Source of the DNA: Mesorhizobium sp.
GTDB taxonomy: Bacteria; Pseudomonadota; Alphaproteobacteria; Rhizobiales; Rhizobiaceae
Reading direction: 5' to 3'
NCBI GenBank assembly: GCA_004963905.1
Contig: SUGL01000010.1
Location: 102,008-166,007, forward strand
Length of the DNA stretch: 64,000 nt
The position numbers were made by a program, and so were the translations under genes. The notes beneath the pieces are model-generated. The model did not search any database and had not been told where the DNA came from. It worked only from the letters and a program-made list of their open reading frames with translations. This document shows, one piece after another, positions 37,745 through 46,776 of the stretch; position 1 is the first letter of the stretch, and the number at the start of each line of letters is the position of its first letter.

Positions 37745-38713
37745 TCAAAGCTGCTGGAGTTGCGAAAGCGTGAGCGGGGCAACGGCGTAATCGCCGCTGC
37801 CGTCGAGACCGGTGACCTCGGCGATTGCGTCGATGTGGCGCGACGAGCCGCGTCCCGCTATAAAGACGATCAGATCTATCGCCTCAGCGATGAGCCGGCG
37901 GGGAACGGTGACCACCGCTTCCTGGGCGAGTTGCTCAATGCGATAGAGAGCCGAGCGCGCGGAATTGGCGTGTACGGTAGCGATGCCGCCTGGGTGCCCG
38001 GTGTTCCATGCCTTCAGCATGTCGAGCGCTTCCGCGCCCCTCACCTCGCCCACGATGATGCGGTCCGGCCTGAGCCTCAGCGTCGAGCGCACGAGATCGG
38101 CAAGGGTGACCGAGCCCCGCCTCGTTCTCAGGGCAACGCAGTCCCTGGCCGCGCACTGCAGTTCGCGTGTGTCCTCGATCAGGATCACCCGATCGTCGCA
38201 TTCGGCGACTTCAGCCAGCAGAGTGTTGGCGAGTGTTGTCTTCCCCGAGGAAGTGCCGCCGGCGATCAGCATGTTGCGCCGCTCGCGGACGGCCTTTTTC
38301 AGCGCATCGGCCTGCAGCGGCAGCATGATGCGTTCGGCAACATAGTCGGCCAGGGTGTAGACTTTCGCGGCGGGCTTGCGGATGGCAAAACATGGCGCCA
38401 ACACCACAGGTGGCAGCAGGCCTTCGAAGCGTTCGCCAGACGGCAATTCGGCACTGACGATCGGGTTGTCGGCGTGCGCCTCGGCGCGCACGTGCGAAGC
38501 AACCAGGCGGATGATACGTTCTGCCTCGGACGGGTGCATGTGAACGTCGGTATCGACCCGACCTTCGCCTAACCGGTCGAGTCGCAGCGCGCCGTCGGGA
38601 TTGACCATCACCTCGATGACGGACGGATCGGCCAGGGCTTCGGTGATTGCCGGACCCATGGCGGTGCGTAGCATGACACGCCGCCGGTGGTCGGCCTCGG
38701 GATGAGAGCTCAT
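37745..38713 (-). CDS. trbB: Conjugal transfer ATPase TrbB (VirB11-like)
   Basis: A 322-residue hexameric traffic ATPase. The P-loop is AGGTSSGKTTLANTLL (about residue 150), the Asp box is LIEDTRELQC, Walker B is RIIVGEVRGAEALDML, and the His box is GHPGGIATVHANS. First gene of the trb operon proper; it overlaps the CopG-like gene by four bases. Confidence 0.96.
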   Translation of the reverse strand: MSSHPEADHRRRVMLRTAMGPAITEALADPSVIEVMVNPDGALRLDRLGEGRVDTDVHMHPSEAERIIRLVASHVRAEAHADNPIVSAELPSGERFEGLLPPVVLAPCFAIRKPAAKVYTLADYVAERIMLPLQADALKKAVRERRNMLIAGGTSSGKTTLANTLLAEVAECDDRVILIEDTRELQCAARDCVALRTRRGSVTLADLVRSTLRLRPDRIIVGEVRGAEALDMLKAWNTGHPGGIATVHANSARSALYRIEQLAQEAVVTVPRRLIAEAIDLIVFIAGRGSSRHIDAIAEVTGLDGSGDYAVAPLTLSQLQQL

Positions 38714-39123
38714 CCTTCCCCTCCCCCACCATTGTCTTTGCTAAGCGACTTTTTGCCGGAAGCGATCTGGCGGCCGACCTTCTCAACGAATTTCTCGAAA
38801 CGCTCTTGGGCAATAGCCTGCGTTGCCCGATCCGGGACCGGCGTGTGGGCATGAAGGGTGATCGAAAAGCGGATGAAGAGCGCCAGGCTCTCCAGGATCA
38901 CCTCGGAATCGCGCCTGACGTGGGCAAGATCGCGGGAGAGCCGGTCAAGCCTTACGCCGTAGCGCCGATCGAACTCGCTCTCGCCACGCCGCTCGATGAA
39001 CGCCTCGATCGCCTTCGCCACGATCGCTGATTTGGTCGTTGACGGATCGCGACTGAGGTTGTCCAGTTTCTCGCTGAGCTCCGGCTCAAGCAGAAACTGA
39101 TGGCGAATGCGGTGCGGCTTCAT
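38710..39123 (-). CDS. CopG/ribbon-helix-helix-like protein of the traG-trbB interval
   Basis: A 137-residue protein. The N-terminus (HRIRHQFLLEPELSEKLDNL, then STTKSAIVAKAIEAFIERRG) looks like a ribbon-helix-helix DNA-binding unit, and a helical C-terminus follows. Genes of this type lie between traG and trbB in rhizobial conjugative elements and may regulate the operon. The start is ATG at 39123; a longer in-frame start at 39186 is less likely. Confidence 0.82.
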   Translation of the reverse strand: MKPHRIRHQFLLEPELSEKLDNLSRDPSTTKSAIVAKAIEAFIERRGESEFDRRYGVRLDRLSRDLAHVRRDSEVILESLALFIRFSITLHAHTPVPDRATQAIAQERFEKFVEKVGRQIASGKKSLSKDNGGGGEG

Positions 39124-39239
39124 GCGGCTCGTTCCGACGGCCCGGCGTTGCGCCGGCGACGGGAGAAGCATCGGCCAGACGCTCAAAATTGCTTATGGCC
39201 GTTATCTACGCTGAGGTGCGCTCTGCAACTCAGCGGACT

Positions 39240-41264
39240 TCAGAAGCCGGGAATGACATCGTCGCCCCTGCCCTCGTTGATACCGTAGGCGCGGGCCGCA
39301 GTGGAAATCCGATCCATGACACGCTTGTCCGCGAGCGCTTCGCTGTCATCGTCTGCGGGCTTGTACAGATCGGCCTGATCGGGCTCTTGAGAGACAACAA
39401 CGTCTTCTTCGGGCAGGCTTGGATGGCGTTGCTGCTGAACGCCTCCCTCGTCTTCAACTGGCGCGTCGGCGCTTTCCTCGTCCGCAGCAAGTCGGCTATC
39501 GACGCTGCACACTTGTCCAGTCCAGCCGTCCGGGCGTGATGCAGGGCAGTCCGCATAGGGCCCGTCGTGCAGCACCGGCGCAGGCAGCACCCGATCTGTG
39601 AAATTCTGATCCTGATAATAGCGCAGCTTCTTGGCGCGGATCGGCGGCAACCCAGAAACCAGGACCAATTCGTCTGACGGCGGCAATTGCATCACCTCGC
39701 CTGGCGTCAGGAGCGGGCGCGCGGTTTCCTGGCGGCTCACCATGACATGTGAAAGCCAGGGCGCAAGCCGATGGCCCGCATAGTTGCGCATCGACCTAAG
39801 TTCGGTTGCGGTGCCGAGGGCATCCGAGATGCGCTTGGCCGTGCGTTCGTCATTGGAGGAAAAGGCAATTCGCACGTGGCAATTGTCGAGAATAGCATTG
39901 TTCTCGCCATAGGCCTTTGAAACCTGGTTCAAAGATTGTGCGATCAGATAGGAGCGAATGCCATAACCTGCCATGAAGGCGAGCGCCGTTTCGAAGAAGT
40001 CGAGGCGACCGAGCGCCGGAAACTCGTCCAGCATCATGAGCAGCTGATGCTTACGGCTCTTCTTCGGGTCCCCCTCCAGACGCTCCGTCAACCGCCTGCC
40101 GATCTGGTTCAAGATCAGTCGCACCAAAGGCTTGGTGCGCGAGATATCCGAAGGCGGCACGACCAGATAGAGCGACAGCGGTCGCTCTCCACCCACTAGG
40201 TCAGCGATGCGCCAGTCGCAGGACGAAGTGGCCGCCGCGACCGTTGGATCACGATAAAGCCCGAGAAAGGACATGGCGGTCGAGAGGACGCCTGAGCGCT
40301 CGTTTTCCGACTTGTTCAGGAGTTCGCGAGCCGCCGAGGCCACTACGGGATGGACCTGAGGGTTATGCCCCGTCCCGAGATGATTTGTCGTCATCATCCG
40401 CCGTAGCGTTGCGGCAAACGAGCGTTGCGGGTCCGACAGGAAGGTGGCGACGCGGGCCAGCGTCTTGTCCTCTTCAGCGTAGAGCACGTGCAAAATGGCG
40501 CCAACTAGGAGTGAATGGCTGGTCTTCTCCCAGTGGTTCCGTCGCTCCAGCGCGCCCTCGGGATCGACGAGGATGTCGGCGATGTTTTGAACGTCCCGGA
40601 TCTCATCTGGGCCTTTGCGCACCTCCAGCAGCGGGTTGTAGCGTGCCGATCTCGGGTCGGTCGGATTGAACAGAAGGCAGTACGAGAATTTCGACCGCCA
40701 GCCGGAGGTCAACTGCCAATTTTCGCCTTTTATATCATGAATGATGGCAGACCCGGTCCAGGAAAGTAGCGTTGGAACAACCAGCCCCACGCCCTTGCCC
40801 GAACGCGTCGGCGCAAATGCCATGACGTGCTCCGGGCCGTCATGGCGCAGATAGCGATCGTTCAGCCTACCGAGGAAAACGCCCGCCGGCCGTAACAACC
40901 CTGCCGTCTCGACCTCATGAGTCGTGGCCCACCGTGAAGACCCATAGGTCGTAACCGACCCGCGCTGTCGCGCGCGCAAAAGCGAGCCAGCGATTGCGGC
41001 GGCACAGCCCAGGAATCCGCTGGCGCCTGCAAGCGTACCGGCTTTGTCGAAGACCTCCGGCGCATAAGCATCGAAGTGGAACCACCATTCAAACAGCTTC
41101 CACGGCTTGTAGATTGGCCAGCCGGCGAAGAGAAACCATGGTGCGCCGAGAGGCGTCTGGTAGGTCAGCATTTGAGCGCACCATTGGGTTGCCGTCCATA
41201 CGCCGATAATGACAATTGCGCACACAACGGCGATCTGCCCGATCAGTAGCTTCGTAGGTGTCAT
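39240..41264 (-). CDS. traG: Type IV coupling protein TraG/VirD4
   Basis: A 674-residue inner-membrane ATPase that brings the relaxase-DNA complex to the mating channel. Two N-terminal membrane helices are followed by Walker A APTRSGKGVGLVVPTLL (about residue 150) and Walker B LMMLDEFPALGRLDFFE (about residue 410). The start at 41264 gives MTPTKLLIGQIAVV. The C-terminal tail is acidic and unconserved. It is followed by the CopG-like gene and the trb operon. Confidence 0.95.
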   Translation of the reverse strand: MTPTKLLIGQIAVVCAIVIIGVWTATQWCAQMLTYQTPLGAPWFLFAGWPIYKPWKLFEWWFHFDAYAPEVFDKAGTLAGASGFLGCAAAIAGSLLRARQRGSVTTYGSSRWATTHEVETAGLLRPAGVFLGRLNDRYLRHDGPEHVMAFAPTRSGKGVGLVVPTLLSWTGSAIIHDIKGENWQLTSGWRSKFSYCLLFNPTDPRSARYNPLLEVRKGPDEIRDVQNIADILVDPEGALERRNHWEKTSHSLLVGAILHVLYAEEDKTLARVATFLSDPQRSFAATLRRMMTTNHLGTGHNPQVHPVVASAARELLNKSENERSGVLSTAMSFLGLYRDPTVAAATSSCDWRIADLVGGERPLSLYLVVPPSDISRTKPLVRLILNQIGRRLTERLEGDPKKSRKHQLLMMLDEFPALGRLDFFETALAFMAGYGIRSYLIAQSLNQVSKAYGENNAILDNCHVRIAFSSNDERTAKRISDALGTATELRSMRNYAGHRLAPWLSHVMVSRQETARPLLTPGEVMQLPPSDELVLVSGLPPIRAKKLRYYQDQNFTDRVLPAPVLHDGPYADCPASRPDGWTGQVCSVDSRLAADEESADAPVEDEGGVQQQRHPSLPEEDVVVSQEPDQADLYKPADDDSEALADKRVMDRISTAARAYGINEGRGDDVIPGF

Positions 41265-41482
41265 CGGCTTGGCCCGCTGAACAACGCGACCTAGCATCGC
41301 GCGGCGCAGCCGGGACAGGAATGTTCCTCACATACGATTTGGGAGCAATGAACGACTTCCTACGTATCAGGTCGGTCAGCACGCGTGTTGCGCCTTCACG
41401 CGACACCATCCTCCACTCCATCCTTTCCATTCACCCTGAGGCCCGGCGCCGCCGACAGTTGCGTGACCGCTCCTCCGCAAAG

Positions 41483-44400
41483 TTATCTTCTGCGTTCAGG
41501 GAGCCACGGCGCCTGGGCTGGCTGATGAACACCGTCCGCTCGCGCATGTGGGGTCGAATTGATTTGTGCCCAAGTGGAGGCAGGCTCGTCTTCCAACAGT
41601 TGCCGCAGTTCCCCTGGCTCGAACGCCATCATCGGTGGGGAAGCGGGTTCATCCTCCAACAGTTGCCGCAGTTCCCCTGGCTCGAACGCCATCATCGGTG
41701 GGGAAGCGGGTTCATCCTCCAACAGCTGCCGCAGTTCCCCTGGCTCGAACGCCATCATTGGTGGGGAGGCAGGCTCGTCCTCCAACAGTTGCCGCAGTTC
41801 CCCTGGCTCGAACGCCATCATTGGTGGGGAGGCAGGTTCGTCCTCCAACAGTTGCCGCAGTTCCCCTGGCTCGAACGCCATCATTGGTGGGGAGGCAGGC
41901 TCGTCTTCCAACAGTTGCCGCAGTTCCCCTGGCTCGAATGCCATCATCGGTGGGGAGGCGGGTTCATCCTCCAGCAGCTGCCGCGGCTCTTCCTCGTGCG
42001 GCAAGCGCCTCCTTAGCCGGTCTTGCAGCGCCTGCCGATCGGCAACGAGGTTGTCGAGGGGCAGCGGCTCGTGGTCTGGCCGCTGCCCTTTCACCAATCG
42101 TTCAACCAGCGCCCACGTGCCCTCCAGGACAAATACGCCGCAATCATAATGGTTCGTCTGTCTGGCCATGGGGGCTGGCGCCAAGGTGGCATTCAGCAGT
42201 CCTGCGAGCTGTTTTGCAGGCACGTCGTTATATCCCTCTCGCTGGAGGGAGTCGTAGTGATAGGCGAACCGCCTTTCCGGGTCGCGGCGATCAACGAGCA
42301 GCAGCGACCAATGGGTGCCGGGGCTAGTAGCCGTGCCATTATTCACTGGCAAGAACAGGAAGTCGGCTGTGGCGTTGTTTTGATTATAGATGGACTGCAA
42401 TATGCCTCGAGCGTCTTGCGGCGACGTGTGTCGCAGTAGATGGGATACGGAAGGATCCACCAGCCGAGTCCGGGCAGCGAGCGCCGGATTGATCCCCTGC
42501 AGTTGCCCCTCCAGCAAATTGTAATCTCTCTGGATATGGGCGTCGCTCAGCCATTCGGCGGCGCCGAGCACCCGCCCCGTTGCAACGTTGGACGGGGCTG
42601 TCGGATCGAGCGCCCCGATCTGAGCCCCAGAGGAACTGGTAGTCAGTGTGGTCACATCAACCAGTGGAAGGCCGCGGTAGGTGCCTGGCAGCCTAGCGGT
42701 TGCTGGCGAGGCGGGTTGGGGAGCTCTTGCCGGTGCCGCTGGCCCAGCTTCAGCAGCGGCCCCAACGCGCCTGGTGACTGCGTCTGCCGGATGAGCAGAA
42801 AGGACAGTTTCGCGCCCGAGCACAATGCGCGGCAGGATATCCCGGAGGTGAGCCAATGCAGAACTGATACTTAGCCTATTACCATAGGAGACAGCCTTGA
42901 AGCTCTCAACATCTTTATCCAGCGATTTGTCGTGAATCCGAGCCGCAATCCCAAGCTTGTTATTTTGACGCAGGTACTGACTAAAATGTCTAAGAAAATT
43001 TGTATAGCCGCCCACGGTATCTGGATTCCGTCCGGTCGCAGGCGCTGCCAGGTACTCCTTGGTCGAAGCGGCTCTGTAATTTCTAATGAGCTCGGCATCG
43101 TCAGGATAGGGGATCACGACAGGGCGAGCCATAATCTGGGCTCCGCCTGTCGACTTCTTGAGGTAACGCAGTGCGCCAGCCACGGTGGAGGAACCACCCG
43201 TACTCTCGTACTCCTTGAGATCCTGATCCAGCGACGAATGGTAAAGCCGAGCAGCAAACCCTGGCTTGTTGTTTTGAAGGAGCCACCGACTAAAGCCGAA
43301 AAGAGAATTTACATTGTAAGTGACCGTGTTCGCTTTGGCCTTACCCGCGTGGAATGCTGCCCTCAGCCCTTCGATAGCGGTCGCATCGTTGGAATAGACA
43401 GGACGCTTGTCGGCACCGTCGGGGACTACAATTGGACGATCCGGCTGCACTGTCGAGGGCATCGACCCACCACCTCCGGGATGCGGTGCTGGGGTGGATT
43501 CGTGCTCATCCCTCTGCCTGACGAGCTGCGCCTCACATTCCGGTGTAGCCACCTTATGAGGATCCTGCATCGGTTCGATCCCCTCCATCTCCTGCTGCAA
43601 CCAAGCCAAAGCTTGGCGAGCGGCCTGCGCGGCTTCATCAACCGCGGAGGATGTCTCCACACCTCTGGCGGACGCCGGCAGAGCCTGCTCCGCCCGCCGT
43701 CGAAAGAGCTCTGGCGAGGCGGATTTCTCCGCCCACAATCTGGGCTGCGTAGCGAGTCCCCGTCCAGATTTATGTGGCACCGCCTCGCTTGGCAGCGGGC
43801 TGCTCCTGTCCCGTGCAGCTACCAGCTCCTCCGGGGCGCCCTGGTCGCCGTGGCGCCAGTTCAAGTGAGGGACGGCCTCTCCAAAGTCGGGCGCTTGGTG
43901 TTGGTGCGCGGTTGGGGCGAGAGACAATGGTAGATCGGTGCCCTCCTTATAACCTACCGGCAGGAGCTCCTCTGGCCAATCGAATCCCTGCTGTGGTGCG
44001 GTATGCTGAGCAGCGTCGCCACGGGGACGAGCCTCCATGCTGACCGCGTTTTCCAGATGATTCCCGAGTATAACGCGCGGCGGGTTCTTGCGGAGATAAA
44101 CCAGCGCAGATTCGATCGGAGCTCCACCATTAGAGGAGGCGGCCTTGTAGCTCTCAACATCTTTATCCAGCGATTTATCGTAAATGCGACCCGCAATTCC
44201 GAGCTTGTCATTTTGACGTAGGTAATGACTGAAATGGTTAAGAGCAGTTGCGTAGCCGCTCGCGGATCTGAAATGTCTGGTGAGCGCGGCGTCGTCAGGA
44301 TGGGGGTTCAGGACAGCGCGACCCACAATCGGGCCGGCTCCGCCCATCGACTTCATCAATTGACGCAGTGCGCCAGCCACGGTGGAGGAACCACCCCTAC

Positions 44401-45055
44401 TCTCGTACTCCTCGAGATCCTGGCTCAGCGACGGATGGTAAAGCCGAGCAGCAAGCCCTGGCTTGTTGTTTTGAAAGAGCCAACGACTAAAGCCGAAAAG
44501 AGAATTTGTGCTGCGAGTGACCGTGTCCGGCCTGGCTTTACCCGCAAGGAGTGCTGACTTCAGCCCTTCGATGGCGGTGGCATCGTTGGAATAAACAGGA
44601 CGCTTGTCGGCACCGTCGGGGACCACAATTGGACGATCCGGCTGCACTGTCGAGGGCATCGACCCGTCGAGATGCGGTGCTGGGGTGTATTCGTGCTCGT
44701 CCCCCTGCATCACAAGTTGCGCCTCCCGTTCCGATGTACCCACCTGATGGGTGGGGAGTTGCATCATCACGCGAGCGCCTGAGTTGCCAACCTCACCTGG
44801 TTGCCGCTCAGTGACAGCATGCTGCAGATTGCTTTGGATCCTCTGCCTCTTCGTTGGTCTCAACTCACCTTTACCATGCGAGCCATTGACGAGGACCTCC
44901 TCGCCTGGCGCACCCATCAACTCGTCCGCCGCCTGCAGTTCGCCCAAGTGCTGCTCAAAACCGGCTTGGCCGGCCTGTCCGCTTGCTCGTGCGGTACGGC
45001 GTGCTGCACCTGCAGCCAAGCTGCCACGATGAATGTCTAGTTTGTACGGGTGCAC
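41483..45055 (-). CDS. NopD/Bel2-5-like type III effector with a C48 (SUMO) protease domain
   Basis: A protein of about 1190 residues. The C-terminal part holds a Ulp1-like cysteine protease with the triad His (THWSLLLVD, about residue 914), Asp (YHYDSLQ, about 932) and Gln/Cys (RQTNHYDCGVFVLEG, about 973). Upstream, two long copies (about residues 140-345 and 540-755) each contain two ~95-residue modules with patterns such as FSRWLFQNNKPGLAARLY and HFSHYLRQNDKLGIAGRI. An LPLSL (LxLxL, EAR-like) motif lies near residue 390. A 21-residue repeat array follows the protease domain. A tts box lies just upstream, so TtsI should switch it on. Known relatives (NopD, Bel2-5) act in plant nuclei on SUMO. 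The start is uncertain: GTG 45055 has GAGG upstream, with GTG 45079 and ATG 44917 as alternatives. Confidence 0.85.
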   Translation of the reverse strand: MHPYKLDIHRGSLAAGAARRTARASGQAGQAGFEQHLGELQAADELMGAPGEEVLVNGSHGKGELRPTKRQRIQSNLQHAVTERQPGEVGNSGARVMMQLPTHQVGTSEREAQLVMQGDEHEYTPAPHLDGSMPSTVQPDRPIVVPDGADKRPVYSNDATAIEGLKSALLAGKARPDTVTRSTNSLFGFSRWLFQNNKPGLAARLYHPSLSQDLEEYESRGGSSTVAGALRQLMKSMGGAGPIVGRAVLNPHPDDAALTRHFRSASGYATALNHFSHYLRQNDKLGIAGRIYDKSLDKDVESYKAASSNGGAPIESALVYLRKNPPRVILGNHLENAVSMEARPRGDAAQHTAPQQGFDWPEELLPVGYKEGTDLPLSLAPTAHQHQAPDFGEAVPHLNWRHGDQGAPEELVAARDRSSPLPSEAVPHKSGRGLATQPRLWAEKSASPELFRRRAEQALPASARGVETSSAVDEAAQAARQALAWLQQEMEGIEPMQDPHKVATPECEAQLVRQRDEHESTPAPHPGGGGSMPSTVQPDRPIVVPDGADKRPVYSNDATAIEGLRAAFHAGKAKANTVTYNVNSLFGFSRWLLQNNKPGFAARLYHSSLDQDLKEYESTGGSSTVAGALRYLKKSTGGAQIMARPVVIPYPDDAELIRNYRAASTKEYLAAPATGRNPDTVGGYTNFLRHFSQYLRQNNKLGIAARIHDKSLDKDVESFKAVSYGNRLSISSALAHLRDILPRIVLGRETVLSAHPADAVTRRVGAAAEAGPAAPARAPQPASPATARLPGTYRGLPLVDVTTLTTSSSGAQIGALDPTAPSNVATGRVLGAAEWLSDAHIQRDYNLLEGQLQGINPALAARTRLVDPSVSHLLRHTSPQDARGILQSIYNQNNATADFLFLPVNNGTATSPGTHWSLLLVDRRDPERRFAYHYDSLQREGYNDVPAKQLAGLLNATLAPAPMARQTNHYDCGVFVLEGTWALVERLVKGQRPDHEPLPLDNLVADRQALQDRLRRRLPHEEEPRQLLEDEPASPPMMAFEPGELRQLLEDEPASPPMMAFEPGELRQLLEDEPASPPMMAFEPGELRQLLEDEPASPPMMAFEPGELRQLLEDEPASPPMMAFEPGELRQLLEDEPASPPMMAFEPGELRQLLEDEPASTWAQINSTPHARADGVHQPAQAPWLPERRR
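41575..41990 (-). repeat. 63-base tandem repeat array in the effector gene
   Basis: Six full copies and partial end copies of a 63-base unit, encoding a 21-residue repeat that contains ELRQLLEDEPASPPMMAFEP. Copies differ by only a few bases, so the array is recent or kept uniform by recombination. The unit is acidic and Pro-rich and carries an LxxLL-like LRQLL. Confidence 0.95.
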
Positions 45056-45096
45056 GCTATCCTCACTTCCACAGATCACATGAGCAACCTACTCAG

Positions 45097-45120
45097 GCAA
45101 GCTTTCGAGAGGCTGACGAG
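45097..45120 (-). promoter_or_regulatory. tts box (TtsI-binding site)
   Basis: On the minus strand: CTCGTCAGCCTCTCGAAAGC followed by TTGC. This matches the rhizobial tts-box core (TCGTCAG-TT-TCG--AGCT type) at nearly every conserved position. It lies 42 bases before the GTG at 45055 and about 180 bases before the ATG at 44917. Confidence 0.8.
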
Positions 45121-45869
45121 GTCCGCCGCCGCGGAAGGCGAAGGCTGGTTTTCTGCTCAGCGGTTGACGGCCTCGCGTGTTGCGGCCGCGCCGGGTATCA
45201 CGCCAATCAATCTGAATAGTCGATGCGTCAAACGAACCAGGATGGGATTTTCGTAGCGGGGCTGCTCTACTCACTCTTGTCCTGAGGGCAGAATTCAACC
45301 ATATCGCCGAGCAACTGGATGCCGATTGGATACCCGATCCGGAAAGCTTCAGCTCCTATGTGACGCGATGATGAGGCCTGGTCTCGCAGCGGCATGCGTT
45401 CCGAGAGATGCTGCACCAGGTACGAGGCGACCTTATCCAACAAGGCACCACTTGCGCTGTTTTGTGGAGACGAGCGTCGGCATGCATCCATGCGGGTGCT
45501 TGAGTGGTGAAGACTCTGAACGACGGTTCCTATGGCGCTGCCGGCGCAATCAGCTGCTTGGGGACGCGTGACGCAGATCAAAGCTCCCCTTGCCGAGCAC
45601 GGAGCAGGCGAGTGAGAGAGCAGATGAATAGGCGTGTCGCCAATATTTTCGCATTGCTCTAATCGATTATAGTTGTGAGGAGCAATTTGAGACCATTTAC
45701 TTGCGGCTCAAGTCACCCATAAAAGAAGGCAAGCACCGATTCGGTAGCTTATCCCCTGTCTTTCGCGTACTCGCGGCCGTGGCGCCGGGTGAACGATTGA
45801 AGACCGCCGGTCTCACTCGCAGGTGGGTGCCAGGGCGTGGGGCGGTTGGCAAGCCACAGGAGTAGGACA
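45121..45869. other. Intergenic between the effector promoter and the Ubl operon
   Basis: About 750 bases. A 104-codon open frame on the minus strand (45267-45581) has no recognisable domain. The plus-strand part from about 45650 is AT-richer and should carry the promoter of the Ubl operon, but I could not define -35/-10 elements with confidence. Confidence 0.45.
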
Positions 45870-46166
45870 ATGTCGAAGGATTCGGGTAAGGGCGATAATC
45901 ACGGCGGCGGACCGGGCAAGATCGAGATCACGGTGGTGGTGAACGGCCAGCCCACGCAGGTCGAAGCCAATCCCAACCAGCCGCTTCACGTCATTCGTAC
46001 CAAAGCCCTTGAGAACACGCAGAATGTCGCCCAACCAGCCGAGAATTGGGAATTCAAGGATGAGGCCGGCAACTTGCTCGACGTCGACAAGAAGCTTGGC
46101 GATTTCGGTTTCCCGAATACTGTGACCCTGTTCCTCAGCCTGAAGGCGGGCGTCGCAGGTGCCTAA
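45870..46166 (+). CDS. Ubiquitin-like protein (DUF2604 type)
   Basis: A 98-residue protein. After a Gly/Lys-rich leader comes a beta-grasp-like sequence (KIEITVVVNGQPTQVEAN, then PLHVIRTKALENTQN and WEFKDEAGNLLDVDKKLGDF) ending FPNTVTLFLSLKAGVAGA. The pattern is that of the DUF2604 Ubl family found next to E2, JAB and E1 genes in bacteria. The C-terminus is Gly-Ala rather than Gly-Gly, so the last residue may be trimmed or used as is. The start at 45870 has AGGAG nine bases upstream. Its stop overlaps the GTG start of the E2-like gene. It is the likely modifier conjugated by the downstream enzymes. Confidence 0.85.
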   Translation: MSKDSGKGDNHGGGPGKIEITVVVNGQPTQVEANPNQPLHVIRTKALENTQNVAQPAENWEFKDEAGNLLDVDKKLGDFGFPNTVTLFLSLKAGVAGA

Positions 46167-46776
46167 ACCCCAAAGTGTGGATCCGGAGGTCTCCCGAGCG
46201 AAGTTTGATCGGGAGATCGGCCGGTTCCGGCCATATGCTGATGTCTATCGGGCTCAGGGCTGCTTCTTGATCGAGGCGACTTTTCCGCGCGCTTTCTTCA
46301 TTTTCGCCAGCCCCAAGTTAAAGCCACGGGTGGTCAGCGCAGCGAGCGAGGTCGACTTCACCGACTACGACTTAAGACCACCGTCCGTGGTCTTCGTCGA
46401 TCCGTTTACGCGTGATCCGATTGCCCGGAAAGATCTATACCTGAAAATGCTTAGACGTCCGCCGCTGCCCGGAACGCCGCCGGAGATGATAGGAGCTCTC
46501 ATCCAGCAGAACGCCGTGCCGCTGACGGACTTCATCCAGGCCAACAGTCCCGAGGACGAACCATTCCTGTGCATGGCGGGCGTCCGGGAATACCACGACA
46601 ATCCAGCCCATTCAGGTGATCCATGGCTACTTCATCGGGGTTCTGGCGAAGGCTGTTTGGCCTTCATCCTGGACAAGATCATCAAGTACGGAATCGTTCC
46701 TATAGAGCAGTTGCAGATTCAACTCCAACCGACAATCGTAGGAATGGTGGTATCCCCTCAGGCGATACAAGAATGA
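46159..46776 (+). CDS. E2-like protein of the Ubl operon
   Basis: A 205-residue protein with GTG start at 46159 inside the end of the Ubl gene. It shows an E2/UBC-like beta-meander (RPPSVVFVDPFTRDP, about residues 73-87) followed by FLCMAGVREYHDNPAHSGD (about residues 136-154), where Cys138 is the best candidate for the thioester cysteine, with His146 and His151 nearby. C166 in GEGCLAFILDKI is an alternative. Similar proteins occur between Ubl and JAB/E1 genes in bacterial Ubl operons, so I infer a conjugating role. Overall similarity to eukaryotic E2s is low. Confidence 0.7.
   Translation: MPKPQSVDPEVSRAKFDREIGRFRPYADVYRAQGCFLIEATFPRAFFIFASPKLKPRVVSAASEVDFTDYDLRPPSVVFVDPFTRDPIARKDLYLKMLRRPPLPGTPPEMIGALIQQNAVPLTDFIQANSPEDEPFLCMAGVREYHDNPAHSGDPWLLHRGSGEGCLAFILDKIIKYGIVPIEQLQIQLQPTIVGMVVSPQAIQE

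Noticed and set aside
41575-41990. CRISPR-like array
   Set aside because: The repeats are directly adjacent in 63-base steps with no unique spacers and encode a regular peptide.
41258-42327. Plus-strand repeat-rich open frames
   Set aside because: They are shadows of the 63-base repeat array in the effector gene, which is real on the minus strand because the protease triad and tts box are there.
45267-45581. 104-codon minus-strand open frame upstream of the effector's tts box
   Set aside because: No recognisable domain, no clear ribosome site and it lies in a junction region with other noise frames, so it was not called a gene.
45657-45720. Possible nod box before the Ubl operon
   Set aside because: A few ATC/GAT-like triplets occur but the spacing and the conserved core of nod boxes are absent.
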